Origin: an uncultured Flavobacteriaceae bacterium
Lineage (GTDB): Bacteria; Bacteroidota; Bacteroidia; Flavobacteriales; Flavobacteriaceae
Assembly (NCBI GenBank): GCA_947502635.1
Contig: CANNAN010000006.1
Span: forward strand, 62,001-126,000
DNA: 64,000 bases
Direction: 5' to 3'
The position numbers and the translations under genes are program-made. The number at the start of each line of letters is the position of its first letter. The first letter of the stretch is position 1. The notes under the pieces are model-generated. The model saw only the letters and a program-made list of their open reading frames with translations, did no database searches and was not told the DNA's origin. This document shows positions 9,310 through 17,715 of this stretch, piece by piece.

Positions 9310-11676
9310 ATGAAAAATCTAGTATTATTATTTATGTTATTTACAGCTGTTCTGTCAGCACAAGAAAATTATACCGTCAGTGGTATAGTTAAAGAGGCAA
9401 AAAATGGAGAAACAGCTTTTGGGGCGTCGGTATTTTTAAAAGGAACCAGTATTGGTTCTATTAGTAACGAGTATGGATTCTTTTCCATTACAGCTCCAAA
9501 AGGGACTTATACCTTGATCGTTTCTTATATGGGGTTTGAAAATATGAGAAAAGAAATAACTTTAGATCAAAACCAAAAAGTAAATTTTGAAATTAAAGAA
9601 CTCTCAACCCAATTAGAAGAAGTTGTTGTGGTTGCAGAAGAAACAGAACGAGTAAGCCTTAAGAAGCCAGAAATGAGTGTTTCTAAATTGAATATAAAAA
9701 CAGTAAAACAAATGCCAGTGGTACTTGGAGAGGTTGACATTATAAAATCTTTACAAATGTTACCTGGAGTTACAAAAAATGGAGAAGGAACAGGAGGTTT
9801 TCATGTAAGAGGAGGTGCTGTAGATCAAAATTTAGTATTATTAGATGAGGCGATTATTTATAATACCTCACATATGTTAGGATTCTTTTCTGTATTTAAT
9901 GCAGATGCTATTAAAGATATTAAATTGTACAAGGGAGGCATTCCTGCTCGTTTTGGAGGTAGAACATCGTCTGTATTAGATGTGCGCCAAAAAGATGGGA
10001 ATAGTAAAAACCTTGCTTTTACTGGAGGTGTTGGTTTAATTTCCAGTAGACTTGCTGTAGAAGGCCCTATGTTTAAAGATAAAGGATCTTTTTTAGTAGC
10101 GGGTAGAAGTTCCTATATTAACTTGTTTTTAGCTGCAGTAAATGAAGATAACAGACTTGGTTTTTATGACTTAAATCTTAAAACTAACTATAAATTAAGT
10201 GATAAAAACAAACTATATTTATCAGGGTATTTTGGTAGAGATTCTTTTAAGTTTGGAAAAAGCTTTGCCAGTAGTTATGGTAATGCTTCTGGGAATTTAA
10301 GATGGAATCATATTTTTAATGACCGATTGTTTTCTAACTTATCTTTAATTTATAGTAAGTATGATTATGATTTAGAAATTAAAGACGATGAGTTTGATTG
10401 GATTTCTTCAATTAATAATTATAATGTAAAATATGATCTAAAATATTATGCTAATGATAAGTTTAAATTAGATTTTGGAATTAGTGGTATTTATTATGAT
10501 TTTGATCCAGGCCAGGTACGCCCTACTTCAGATACGTCACCTATAAACCGTTTGGCATTAGATAGAAAAAAAGCATTTGAAAGTGGCTTGTATGTTAATG
10601 CAGAACATAAGATAACAGATAAATTAACAGCGCAATACGGATTAAGATACAGTGCTTTTAGTCGATTAGGAGGACAGGCAATGGTAGACTATGCTAACAA
10701 CCAACCTGTAGTATACAACAGTCTATTGGGTATTTATGAACGAGGTACTGAAGTAGGTGAAACGCCTTATAAAAAAGGAGAAACTATTAAAAGCTTTGGG
10801 AACATAGAGCCTAGAGCAGCCTTAGCATATCAATTAAACGAATTTTCTTCTATAAAAGCAGGTTATTCAAGATCTGCTCAATACATCCACCTATTATCCA
10901 ATACAACTTCGATTACACCTTTAGACGTATGGACTACCAGTGGAAAGTATATTAAACCACAGTTGTCTGACCAGTATGCATTAGGGTATTTTAGAAATTT
11001 TAATGACAAAAAATACTCGCTAGAAGTTGAAGGCTATTATAAGACAACCGATAATCGAATAGATTATATTGATGGGTCATATCTAATAGGTCAAAATACT
11101 ATTGAGACTGAAATTTTAAATGGCGAAGCCAGAGCTTATGGTTTGGAGTTTTTGGTACGTAAAAATGAAGGTAGATTTACAGGGTGGGTAGCCTATACTT
11201 TATCTAAAGCAGAACAGAGAACCTTGGGAGGCAATGCAGGTGGTCCAGGAATCAATAATGGTGACTGGTATAATTCTGCTTTTGATAGAACACATGATTT
11301 ATCAATCACAGGCGCTTACCAGTTAAATGATAAATGGACGTTTAGTAGTAATTTTGTTTTTCAAACGGGAAGACCAGTAACATATCCTAATGGACAATAT
11401 CAATATGAAGGGCAGTCTATAGCTAGTTATTCTAATAGGAATTCTGATAGGCTTCCAGCTTATCACAGGCTGGATGTTTCGGCAACTTACAAACCCAATA
11501 GAAAACCGAATAGAAGATGGAAAGGCGAATGGGTTTTTGGTATTTATAATCTATATAATCAAAAGAATGCAGCTTCAATTTCTTTTGCCCAAAATGAAAA
11601 TTTAGGTGTCAATGAAGCGACTAGAACTGCCATTTTTGCAATGGTGCCTTCAGTAACATATAACTTTAAATTTTAA
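9310..11676 (+). CDS. TonB-dependent receptor with carboxypeptidase-like regulatory domain
   Basis: A 788-residue outer-membrane protein: signal peptide (cleavage near AVLSA/Q), then a carboxypeptidase-regulatory-like beta domain at about 22-105 (YTVSGIVKEAKNGETAFGASVFLKG), a plug domain (IKSLQMLPGVTKNGEGTGGFHVRGG, LLDEAIIYN), and a beta-barrel ending in an aromatic-rich strand (YNFKF). It would import a ligand too large for porins using TonB energy; the ligand is not evident. The gene is followed 85 bp later by a DUF4249 lipoprotein, a pairing often seen in Bacteroidetes, so both probably act in one outer-membrane uptake complex. Confidence 0.92.
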   Translation: MKNLVLLFMLFTAVLSAQENYTVSGIVKEAKNGETAFGASVFLKGTSIGSISNEYGFFSITAPKGTYTLIVSYMGFENMRKEITLDQNQKVNFEIKELSTQLEEVVVVAEETERVSLKKPEMSVSKLNIKTVKQMPVVLGEVDIIKSLQMLPGVTKNGEGTGGFHVRGGAVDQNLVLLDEAIIYNTSHMLGFFSVFNADAIKDIKLYKGGIPARFGGRTSSVLDVRQKDGNSKNLAFTGGVGLISSRLAVEGPMFKDKGSFLVAGRSSYINLFLAAVNEDNRLGFYDLNLKTNYKLSDKNKLYLSGYFGRDSFKFGKSFASSYGNASGNLRWNHIFNDRLFSNLSLIYSKYDYDLEIKDDEFDWISSINNYNVKYDLKYYANDKFKLDFGISGIYYDFDPGQVRPTSDTSPINRLALDRKKAFESGLYVNAEHKITDKLTAQYGLRYSAFSRLGGQAMVDYANNQPVVYNSLLGIYERGTEVGETPYKKGETIKSFGNIEPRAALAYQLNEFSSIKAGYSRSAQYIHLLSNTTSITPLDVWTTSGKYIKPQLSDQYALGYFRNFNDKKYSLEVEGYYKTTDNRIDYIDGSYLIGQNTIETEILNGEARAYGLEFLVRKNEGRFTGWVAYTLSKAEQRTLGGNAGGPGINNGDWYNSAFDRTHDLSITGAYQLNDKWTFSSNFVFQTGRPVTYPNGQYQYEGQSIASYSNRNSDRLPAYHRLDVSATYKPNRKPNRRWKGEWVFGIYNLYNQKNAASISFAQNENLGVNEATRTAIFAMVPSVTYNFKF

Positions 11677-11761
11677 TAAAATGAAACGCTTAATTAACGG
11701 TCGAATATTTTTGATTATGGCGTTACGTGTGATAAATAAAAAAATAATAAAAAAAGAACAC

Positions 11762-12607
11762 ATGAAAACATATTTTAAATTAGTAATACTTCTTTTAACA
11801 ATATCATTAGCATCTTGTGATGATGTTATAGATGTGGATGTACAAACAGCACCTAGTAGATTGGTTATTGAGGCCTCGCTTGATTGGGAAAAAGGGACTA
11901 CAGGAAACAATCAAATTATAAAATTAAGTAAGTCAACGCCTTATTTCGATACAACAACTAATACTAGTATTACAAATGCATCGGTTAGAGTTGTTAATGA
12001 TGGTAATGGAACAGAATTTATTTTTGCACATCAAAGTAATGGTACATATAGAACAACTGGTTTTATTCCTGTAATAGGACAATCGTATACTTTAGAAGTC
12101 ATTCATGAAGGTGAAACCTATACAGCAAACGAAACCATGACACCAGTTACTGATATAACAGAGGTTAATCAGTCTAAAGAAGAAGGAGATGAAGACGAAT
12201 TAGAAGTGAATATTATTTTTACAGATCCAGAAGCAGAAGAGAATTATTATTTATTTAAGATTCAAAAACGAGGCGATTTACTACCAACATTAATAGATGC
12301 TGATGATGAGTTTGTTAATGGTAATAGAATTCCTATGTGGTATGAAGAAGAAGATGATGATGACACAGAGGATGTAAATGAATCATTCATGCCAGGAGAC
12401 GTAGTAGATATTTCATTTTTTGGTATTTCTGAAGCATTTTCAAACTACATGCAAATTCTCATAGAACAATCTGAAGGTGCAGGTCTTTTTAGTGCTACCC
12501 CTGTGCCTTTACGAGGAAATTGTATTAATACAACAAACCCTGATAGTTATGCATTTGGGTATTTTCGATTAACGCAAGTTGTAAAAACAAGCTATACGTT
12601 TCAATAG
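11762..12607 (+). CDS. DUF4249 family lipoprotein
   Basis: A 281-residue protein with a lipoprotein signal (ISLASC). The sequence after it (VDVQTAPSRLVIEASLDWEKG, YTLEVIHEGETYTANETMTP) matches the DUF4249 pattern of Bacteroidetes proteins encoded next to TonB receptors. The frame extends 27 codons upstream, but the ATG at 11762 places the signal peptide correctly, so that start is preferred. A DE-rich acidic stretch (EEEDDDDTED) lies near residue 200. Function is unproven; partnership with the upstream receptor is inferred from context. Confidence 0.82.
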   Translation: MKTYFKLVILLLTISLASCDDVIDVDVQTAPSRLVIEASLDWEKGTTGNNQIIKLSKSTPYFDTTTNTSITNASVRVVNDGNGTEFIFAHQSNGTYRTTGFIPVIGQSYTLEVIHEGETYTANETMTPVTDITEVNQSKEEGDEDELEVNIIFTDPEAEENYYLFKIQKRGDLLPTLIDADDEFVNGNRIPMWYEEEDDDDTEDVNESFMPGDVVDISFFGISEAFSNYMQILIEQSEGAGLFSATPVPLRGNCINTTNPDSYAFGYFRLTQVVKTSYTFQ

Positions 12608-12625
12608 TTTTTTGTTATAAAAATA

Positions 12626-12761
12626 AAAGAGGCTGTCTAAAAAGTATTTAAAAAAGAAATGTCACATCGAGCGCAGTCGAGATGTCTTGTACGTCCAGAA
12701 CTTCAAAAGTTCCCGATTGTGCTCGAACTGACATACGCTTTACCTTTTAGACAGCCTCTTT
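12626..12761. terminator. Bidirectional terminator with nested repeat
   Basis: A perfect 17-bp inverted repeat (AAAGAGGCTGTCTAAAA at 12626-12642, its complement at 12745-12761) lies between two convergent genes. The loop of about 100 bp contains a dispersed flavobacterial-type hairpin (CATCGAGCGCAGTCGAGATG) and a second TGTC/GACA pairing. T-runs on both strands suit termination in both directions. Confidence 0.6.
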
Positions 12762-12788
12762 GTATTATTAAGAATTAAAGTAACTAAT

Positions 12789-14498
12789 TTATAGTTCAAA
12801 ATCTGCATGTTGCCAACTTTCATTAAAAAGGATGTTATAACGTTCAGCATTTTCTTTATCATTTGATGCTTCATAAGCAGTTTTTATGCCATGATATGCC
12901 CAGCCATTTTTGGGTAAACGTTCAAGATCTTCAAGGTATAATTCAATAGCAAGTTTTTTTTGTCCGTTTAGTATAAGAATGCGTCCTAAATGGTGCCGAA
13001 TAGAAAAAAACCAATCTGGTGGTTCATTATAATTTAATGCATCTTCCATTTTAATAGCTTCTTTTAAAAGTACAATACTCGCTTTAAAATGACCTTCATG
13101 AGCTAAAATTTCAGCTTTTAATACCTTTTCAGATATTTTAACTAAATCATAAACAGAATTAATATCCCATACGGTCACCTCACTTAGTGTTTCATCTTTT
13201 GCTAAGGTCTCAAGTTCTAATAATTCAGCTTTGGCTTTGTTTAAATCTCCTTTTCCCAAATGGGCCATCCCTTCTGCGTAATGCCTAATTGCTTTAGGGT
13301 ATTTTAAATCGTAAGTTTTTAATTTCATATTTAAAATAGTATCCCATTTTTTAAATTTTACAGCCACATAATATGGAATGGTGTAGTAATGTTGTAAAGT
13401 GCCCCAGCCTGGTTGTTTCATAATTTCTGGATGCACGTGTTCAGATACTTTATTGGCACCAATCATGGCCCAGTGGCTATTACCTTCTAAAGTAGCAGTC
13501 GCAGCTAAAAAATGATGATTATGCGGATAATAGGCGAGTGGGTAAGCGCCTTGTGCATGACAGGTAGTTACATAAGTACTATCGGCTTTAACAGCTGCGA
13601 TATTTGATAGCGTGCCTTTGTGATACTCGCCAGTTCTTATGTATGTATGGGAAGGCATGTGCAATAAATGCCCAGAACCAGAAACTAAGCCATCATCAAA
13701 AGCTTTAGCAGATACATTAGAGCGCTCAGGTGTATTGGAAGCTTCAACCGCATGAATATAAAAATGGTGTGCGCCTGGATGCTTCGGGTTTTGAGCAATG
13801 AGTTTTTCTAAAAGTGTTACGATTTCCACAGTCCACGGTTTTTCTGTACCATCTTTTTTATTTAAATCCCATGGATGTAAATTCATAAGTGATTCTGCAT
13901 ACAAAGCACTAATTTCTGTATCCTCAGGATATTGATCATATAGTGCTTTCATTGCTTCAGAATATTTAGTATCTAATGTTGTTCTATCCTCAGGAGGTTC
14001 AGGAGCATAACGTAATGCCATAGCATTGATAAATTGCGTCTCTTTTTCGGTAGCATTTTTGGATAATTCTTTGGCTTTCTGTATCGCCCCATAGGCACGT
14101 TCGTAGTTATCATCTTCCATGCCAGCATTATAATTGGGTCCTAATACATAAGCATATCCCCAAAACGCCATAGCACAATCAGGATCTAATTTTGTGGCAT
14201 AATAGAAAGAACGCGCAGCCTCTGCATGATTAAAGCCATAGGCTAATGTCATACCTTGATTAAAATAGCGCTGTACCAAAGTATTTTGTGTCGAAATTGG
14301 ATAGTTTACTGCATCATAACCTTTTAAAAGGGGGGCTATGTTATCTTTTTTATACCATTCGGCATCTGTAACTTGCGGGACACAATTATACTTAGATGAT
14401 GTCGTGGTTTTAACTATAAGTTCTTTTGGTTGTTCGTTGGACTTTTTACAAGAAAAAAATAAATTTAGGACCATGATTAGTAATATACCTCTTTTCAT
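12789..14498 (-). CDS. TPR-repeat lipoprotein
   Basis: A 569-residue protein with a lipoprotein signal (LNLFFSCKKS). The body is mostly helical with recognisable tetratricopeptide-like units (YFNQGMTLAYGFNHAEAARSFYYATKLDPDCAMAFWG; KHPGAHHFYIHAVEAS). It also has several His-rich stretches (LLHMPSHTYIRTGEYHKG, YYPHNHHF) that recur in this family. TPR proteins act as scaffolds; the specific role is unknown. It is divergent from the small gene at 14730, with the shared inverted-repeat element at 14515-14546 just upstream. Confidence 0.75.
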   Translation of the reverse strand: MKRGILLIMVLNLFFSCKKSNEQPKELIVKTTTSSKYNCVPQVTDAEWYKKDNIAPLLKGYDAVNYPISTQNTLVQRYFNQGMTLAYGFNHAEAARSFYYATKLDPDCAMAFWGYAYVLGPNYNAGMEDDNYERAYGAIQKAKELSKNATEKETQFINAMALRYAPEPPEDRTTLDTKYSEAMKALYDQYPEDTEISALYAESLMNLHPWDLNKKDGTEKPWTVEIVTLLEKLIAQNPKHPGAHHFYIHAVEASNTPERSNVSAKAFDDGLVSGSGHLLHMPSHTYIRTGEYHKGTLSNIAAVKADSTYVTTCHAQGAYPLAYYPHNHHFLAATATLEGNSHWAMIGANKVSEHVHPEIMKQPGWGTLQHYYTIPYYVAVKFKKWDTILNMKLKTYDLKYPKAIRHYAEGMAHLGKGDLNKAKAELLELETLAKDETLSEVTVWDINSVYDLVKISEKVLKAEILAHEGHFKASIVLLKEAIKMEDALNYNEPPDWFFSIRHHLGRILILNGQKKLAIELYLEDLERLPKNGWAYHGIKTAYEASNDKENAERYNILFNESWQHADFEL

Positions 14499-14514
14499 TT
14501 TGTAAAGTTTTGTT

Positions 14515-14546
14515 TTTAGTAAATCGTTGTCTTACAAGTTACTAAA
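14515..14546. repeat. Inverted repeat TTTAGTAA-N16-TTACTAAA, copy 1
   Basis: Perfect 8-bp half sites. The flanking and spacer sequence (GTAAAT.GTTGTCTT) is shared with the copy at 15143-15175, so about 75 bp are duplicated. It lies 16 bp upstream of the TPR lipoprotein ATG and 180 bp upstream of the small gene at 14730. A regulator-binding site is likely but unproven. Confidence 0.5.
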
Positions 14547-14729
14547 CTTTTTTTAATGTGTTTGAGATGATACTTGTTTAATTTTTAAAGAAAACGTTTT
14601 TTCTAACCCACAATGCAATAATTCTTCATCATAAAATTTTAAACTATTAAATAAATAACTTTTCCGAAGCAACCTCTTGGTGTTTTAATTGTCAATAGTA
14701 ACAACACAATTAATTTAAAAATCAAGATT

Positions 14730-14912
14730 ATGAAAGCCTTCATGCTAAAACTTACCCGATTACAAGATTTAGATGATAATTGCCTTCCATTCCAAATTTC
14801 TAAAACGGAAGATCCAAAAATAAATTTTGAATATTTTTGGAGTGTTTTCAATGATTTTACTAATGAAAAAGAAAGTGGTATTGAAAGAGCGATGGAGTTG
14901 TTGAATAATTAA
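14730..14912 (+). CDS. Small hypothetical protein (60 aa)
   Basis: A 60-residue frame from an ATG, with a preceding A-rich stretch (AAAAATCAAGATTATG) but no strong ribosome-binding site. The product is acidic and soluble (MKAFMLKLTRLQDLDDNCLP, later FWSVFNDFTNEKESGIERAM). No family is recognised. The gene shares a duplicated upstream element with the sigma-factor operon that follows and is succeeded by an inverted-repeat structure that may terminate it. Coding status is plausible but not certain. Confidence 0.45.
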   Translation: MKAFMLKLTRLQDLDDNCLPFQISKTEDPKINFEYFWSVFNDFTNEKESGIERAMELLNN

Positions 14913-15142
14913 TAAATAATTCTTTAATTTTTAGATTACCAATTATCATTTCACAGAAATAAAGATGTTTTCTGGGTATGTTAAGAAACATAATAACCTC
15001 ATTCGTTGGTTGGTTAAAATGAGGCCTAAAGTGTGTCATTCTGAATAAAAGAGAAGTATCTCTTTTTACGTTTAATGTTTTGAGATTTTTTTGGCGACAC
15101 TCAAAATGACAATTTCTAAACTTTTTGGCCTCATTTTTTATT

Positions 15143-15175
15143 TTTAGTAAATAGTTGTCTTTTATAATTACTAAA
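15143..15175. repeat. Inverted repeat TTTAGTAA-N17-TTACTAAA, copy 2
   Basis: Same half sites and similar spacer as the copy at 14515-14546. It lies 32 bp upstream of the putative -7 box of the ECF sigma operon. Confidence 0.5.
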
Positions 15176-15206
15176 CATTTTAAATGTATTTAAGGTAAAA
15201 CTTACT

Positions 15207-15214
15207 TATTTTTG
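15207..15214 (+). promoter_or_regulatory. Putative -7 box of sigma-factor operon
   Basis: TATTTTTG matches TAnnTTTG; the leader to the TTG start at 15283 would be about 60 nt. No clear -33 TTTG is seen. Confidence 0.4.
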
Positions 15215-15282
15215 TTTTTAGTGAATGACATAAGTGTTCATTATCTTGTACTATCAATAATTAAAATAGCGAAACGCTACAT

Positions 15283-15855
15283 TTGAAGACCCTCGAAGAT
15301 ATTAATAAGCTCCCTGACGAAGATCTGGTAAAAGCAATTGTTAAAGACAATAACACATTGCTTTTTGAGATTTTATATGATAGATATGCTATGTTGGTAT
15401 ATAATAAGTGTTTTGGTTTTGCAAAAGATGGGGCAGAAGCCCAAGATTTAACTCAAGATGTTTTCTTAAAGCTTTTTGTTAAGTTAGGAAGTTTTAAAGA
15501 GAAATCGAAATTCTCTACATGGCTATACGCCTTTACATATAATCATTGTGTGAATTATGTAACCAGAAATACAGCTAAGAAATTTGAAAAACAATCTGTA
15601 GACTATAAAGATATTGAAAACCTTTCTGAAGATGACGACGATCATAGTTTTCTTGATATGAAAGTGGATAAGCTAAAAATAGCTTTGGAACTAATTTCTC
15701 CTGACGAGAAAATGATTTTATTGCTAAAATACCAGGATTTTCTTTCTATTAAAGAAATTGAAAGTGTTTTAGGAATTGGTGAAAGTGCCGTTAAAATGAG
15801 AATTAAACGCGCTAAAGATAAGTTGGTAACAGTGTATAACGATAATCTTAAGTAA
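15283..15855 (+). CDS. ECF (sigma-70 family) RNA polymerase sigma factor
   Basis: A 190-residue protein with region 2 (LFEILYDRYAMLVYNKCFGF, EAQDLTQDVFLKLFVKLGSF, FSTWLYAFTYNHC) and region 4 (LSIKEIESVLGIGESAVKMRIKRAKDKL). The start is a TTG at 15283, giving MKTLEDINKLPDEDL. An acidic linker (SEDDDDHS) joins the two domains. It overlaps the next small gene by one base (TAATG), so the two are translationally coupled, and a mechanosensitive channel follows. No anti-sigma factor of the usual kind is adjacent; the small downstream protein may have a regulatory role. Confidence 0.92.
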   Translation: MKTLEDINKLPDEDLVKAIVKDNNTLLFEILYDRYAMLVYNKCFGFAKDGAEAQDLTQDVFLKLFVKLGSFKEKSKFSTWLYAFTYNHCVNYVTRNTAKKFEKQSVDYKDIENLSEDDDDHSFLDMKVDKLKIALELISPDEKMILLLKYQDFLSIKEIESVLGIGESAVKMRIKRAKDKLVTVYNDNLK

Positions 15856-16037
15856 TGGAAAATAATCCGTTTAAAGACATAAACAAGCCCCTTAAGGAAG
15901 TTCCAAAAGAACTGAAGTCTAAGGTTATGAGCGATATTGCGATGGCTAAGTTGCTTATGGATCTTGCTGCACTATTTTCATATAATATAGGAGAGCTAAT
16001 AGAATCTGTTATCAAACAACGAAAAGACACAAAATAA
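15855..16037 (+). CDS. Small conserved protein coupled to the sigma factor (60 aa)
   Basis: A 60-residue protein whose ATG overlaps the sigma-factor stop codon by one base. Sequence MENNPFKDINKPLKEVPKEL, followed by a hydrophobic helix (MAKLLMDLAALFSY), resembles small proteins commonly found directly after this type of ECF sigma gene in Flavobacteriia. Such position suggests a short anti-sigma-like or modulating protein, but no known anti-sigma motif is visible. Coding status is well supported by the tight coupling. Confidence 0.75.
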   Translation: MENNPFKDINKPLKEVPKELKSKVMSDIAMAKLLMDLAALFSYNIGELIESVIKQRKDTK

Positions 16038-16072
16038 CCTAAAAATATATAACCTAATTTAAAAATAGTAAC

Positions 16073-16900
16073 ATGGAAAAAGTAACAGGATTAAAAGATA
16101 AAGCCATGGAATCTTTAAGTAATATGTGGCCTGAGGTAACAAAAATACTCTTTAATTTGGTAGTTGTACTTGTTGTTTTATTTATAGGATGGTTGGTTAC
16201 AAAACTTGTAGTTCGCATCATAAAAAAAGCTTTAAAACTTGCTAAAGCTAATAAGTTAGATGATAAATTAAATGATATAGAAATTGTCGAAGGTAAAAAG
16301 TTGAATTTTGACACCATTAAAATTATTTCAAATTTTGTGAAATGGGTCATGTATATTATGTTAATCATTATAGTCTCAGATATAATGAATTTAACGATAA
16401 TTTCTAAACAAATTAATAATCTTTTAGGCTACTTACCTCAGTTATTTGGAGCATTAGTAATATTCACTTTAGGGTTAGTTTTAGCAAATGTTATTAAGAA
16501 AGGGATAAAAGGCTTTTTTGAATCTATGGATTTATCTGGAGCAAAAATTATAAGTCAGGTCGTATTCTTTATCATATTAGTATTTGTTTCAATTACAGCA
16601 TTAAATCAGGCTGGTGTTAATACCGAAATTATTACTAATAATTTAACCATGATTTTAGCTGCTTTCTTATTGGCCTTTTCATTGGCATTTGGATTTGGAG
16701 CACAAAAAGTAGTTGGAGACATTTTAAAAACTTTTTATGCAAGAAAATTATACGAAATAGGACAGGTTATCGAATTTAACAATATTAAAGGTGAGGTTGA
16801 AACAATAGATAGCATATCTATTACGTTAAAAACTGAGAAAGGAAAATTAGTTATTCCTATAAAAGATATTGTAGAGAGCCAAGTGAAAATTAAGGATTAA
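16073..16900 (+). CDS. Mechanosensitive ion channel family protein (MscS-like)
   Basis: A 275-residue membrane protein with four or five helices (LVVVLVVLFIGWLVTKLVV; ALVIFTLGLVLANVIKKGI; MILAAFLLAFSLAFGFGAQKVVGDIL) and a short C-terminal beta domain (IGQVIEFNNIKGEVETIDSISITLKT) typical of small MscS-type or TM-helix-repeat channels. It lies 35 bp after the 60-residue gene in the sigma operon, so the ECF factor probably responds to membrane or osmotic stress. Confidence 0.82.
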   Translation: MEKVTGLKDKAMESLSNMWPEVTKILFNLVVVLVVLFIGWLVTKLVVRIIKKALKLAKANKLDDKLNDIEIVEGKKLNFDTIKIISNFVKWVMYIMLIIIVSDIMNLTIISKQINNLLGYLPQLFGALVIFTLGLVLANVIKKGIKGFFESMDLSGAKIISQVVFFIILVFVSITALNQAGVNTEIITNNLTMILAAFLLAFSLAFGFGAQKVVGDILKTFYARKLYEIGQVIEFNNIKGEVETIDSISITLKTEKGKLVIPIKDIVESQVKIKD

Positions 16901-16963
16901 CTTTAGTTAGGGTTAAAGTTTTGGTTGGTTACTTATCCTAATTTTTAACAGCTTTCTATAACT

Positions 16964-17000
16964 CCCCTTTTCATTAGTTTGAGAAGGGGCATCTTTTTTT
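16964..17000 (+). terminator. Intrinsic terminator between convergent genes
   Basis: CCCCTTTTC / GAGAAGGGG with an 8-base loop, then ATC and a T-run. It terminates the MscS operon and may serve the convergent response regulator as well. Confidence 0.7.
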
Positions 17001-17715
17001 AAAAACTTTCTAAAACCTGCAAAACCTCTTTTTTATAACTTCTGCTAATTGGCAATGATTTTTTATTAATTATTATTTCTTCATTTGTAAAAGAAACTAT
17101 GTTATTTATAGATATAATGTAGGATCTGTGGATTCTAATAAAATTTTTAACAGGTAACTTCGCTTCAATAGCACTAATAGTTTCTCGGGTTATAATGGTT
17201 TTATCTGCCAAATGAATTTTAATATAATCACTATAACTTTCAACATAAATAATAGCATTGAAATCTATTTTAATCATACGTCTATCAGATCGGACAAACA
17301 TAAAATCGTGGCGATTCGTATTTTCTATGACTGTATTTTTCTGCTCACTATATATTTCAAAATAATTATTAATAGCTTTTAATAAACGGTTAAAAGAAAT
17401 AGGTTTCAGTAAATAATCGACTGCTTGTAATTCAAAACCTTCTACGGCATAATCCCGATAGGCTGTTGTGAATATAATTTTAATGTCCTTGTTAATTGAT
17501 TTAGCAAAAGAGATTCCTGATATTTCGGGCATGTTAATGTCTAAAAAAATTAAATCAATACTATTATTTCTAATATAACTAAATGCCTCAATAGCATTAC
17601 CACAGCTGGCAATTATTTTAACATTAGGTATTTTTTTTAGATGTGTTTCTATAACTTCTCTGGCTATGAGTTCATCATCAACTATAAGGCACGATATGTT
17701 TTTGTTCTTCAACAA
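16999..17715 (-). CDS. LytTR-family response regulator
   Basis: A 238-residue protein with an N-terminal receiver domain (CLIVDDELIAREVIE; phosphorylated Asp in DLIFLDINMPE; Lys in DYLLKPI) and a C-terminal LytTR DNA-binding domain (FMFVRSDRRMIKIDFNAIIYVESYSDYIKIH; FIRIHRSYIISINNI). The start appears to be a TTG immediately after the kinase stop codon, with a second TTG next to it, so exact initiation is uncertain. It is the partner of the upstream kinase gene in the same operon. Confidence 0.9.
   Translation of the reverse strand: MLKNKNISCLIVDDELIAREVIETHLKKIPNVKIIASCGNAIEAFSYIRNNSIDLIFLDINMPEISGISFAKSINKDIKIIFTTAYRDYAVEGFELQAVDYLLKPISFNRLLKAINNYFEIYSEQKNTVIENTNRHDFMFVRSDRRMIKIDFNAIIYVESYSDYIKIHLADKTIITRETISAIEAKLPVKNFIRIHRSYIISINNIVSFTNEEIIINKKSLPISRSYKKEVLQVLESF

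Larger units (their letters stand above)
14913..15282. other. Intergenic region with nested inverted repeat and sigma operon control sites
   Basis: 370 bp without a gene. It holds an inverted repeat AAAATGAGGCC (15016-15026) / complement (15127-15137) around a shorter GTCATTCTGA...TCAAAATGAC pairing, then the second copy of the TTTAGTAA element (15143-15175), then a TATTTTTG -7 box (15207-15214) ahead of the sigma gene. Confidence 0.5.

Noticed and set aside
14639-14851. 70-codon minus-strand frame opposite the small gene at 14730
   Set aside because: Overlaps the plus-strand small gene and has no better signals; neither frame is certain but the plus one shares upstream elements with the sigma operon.
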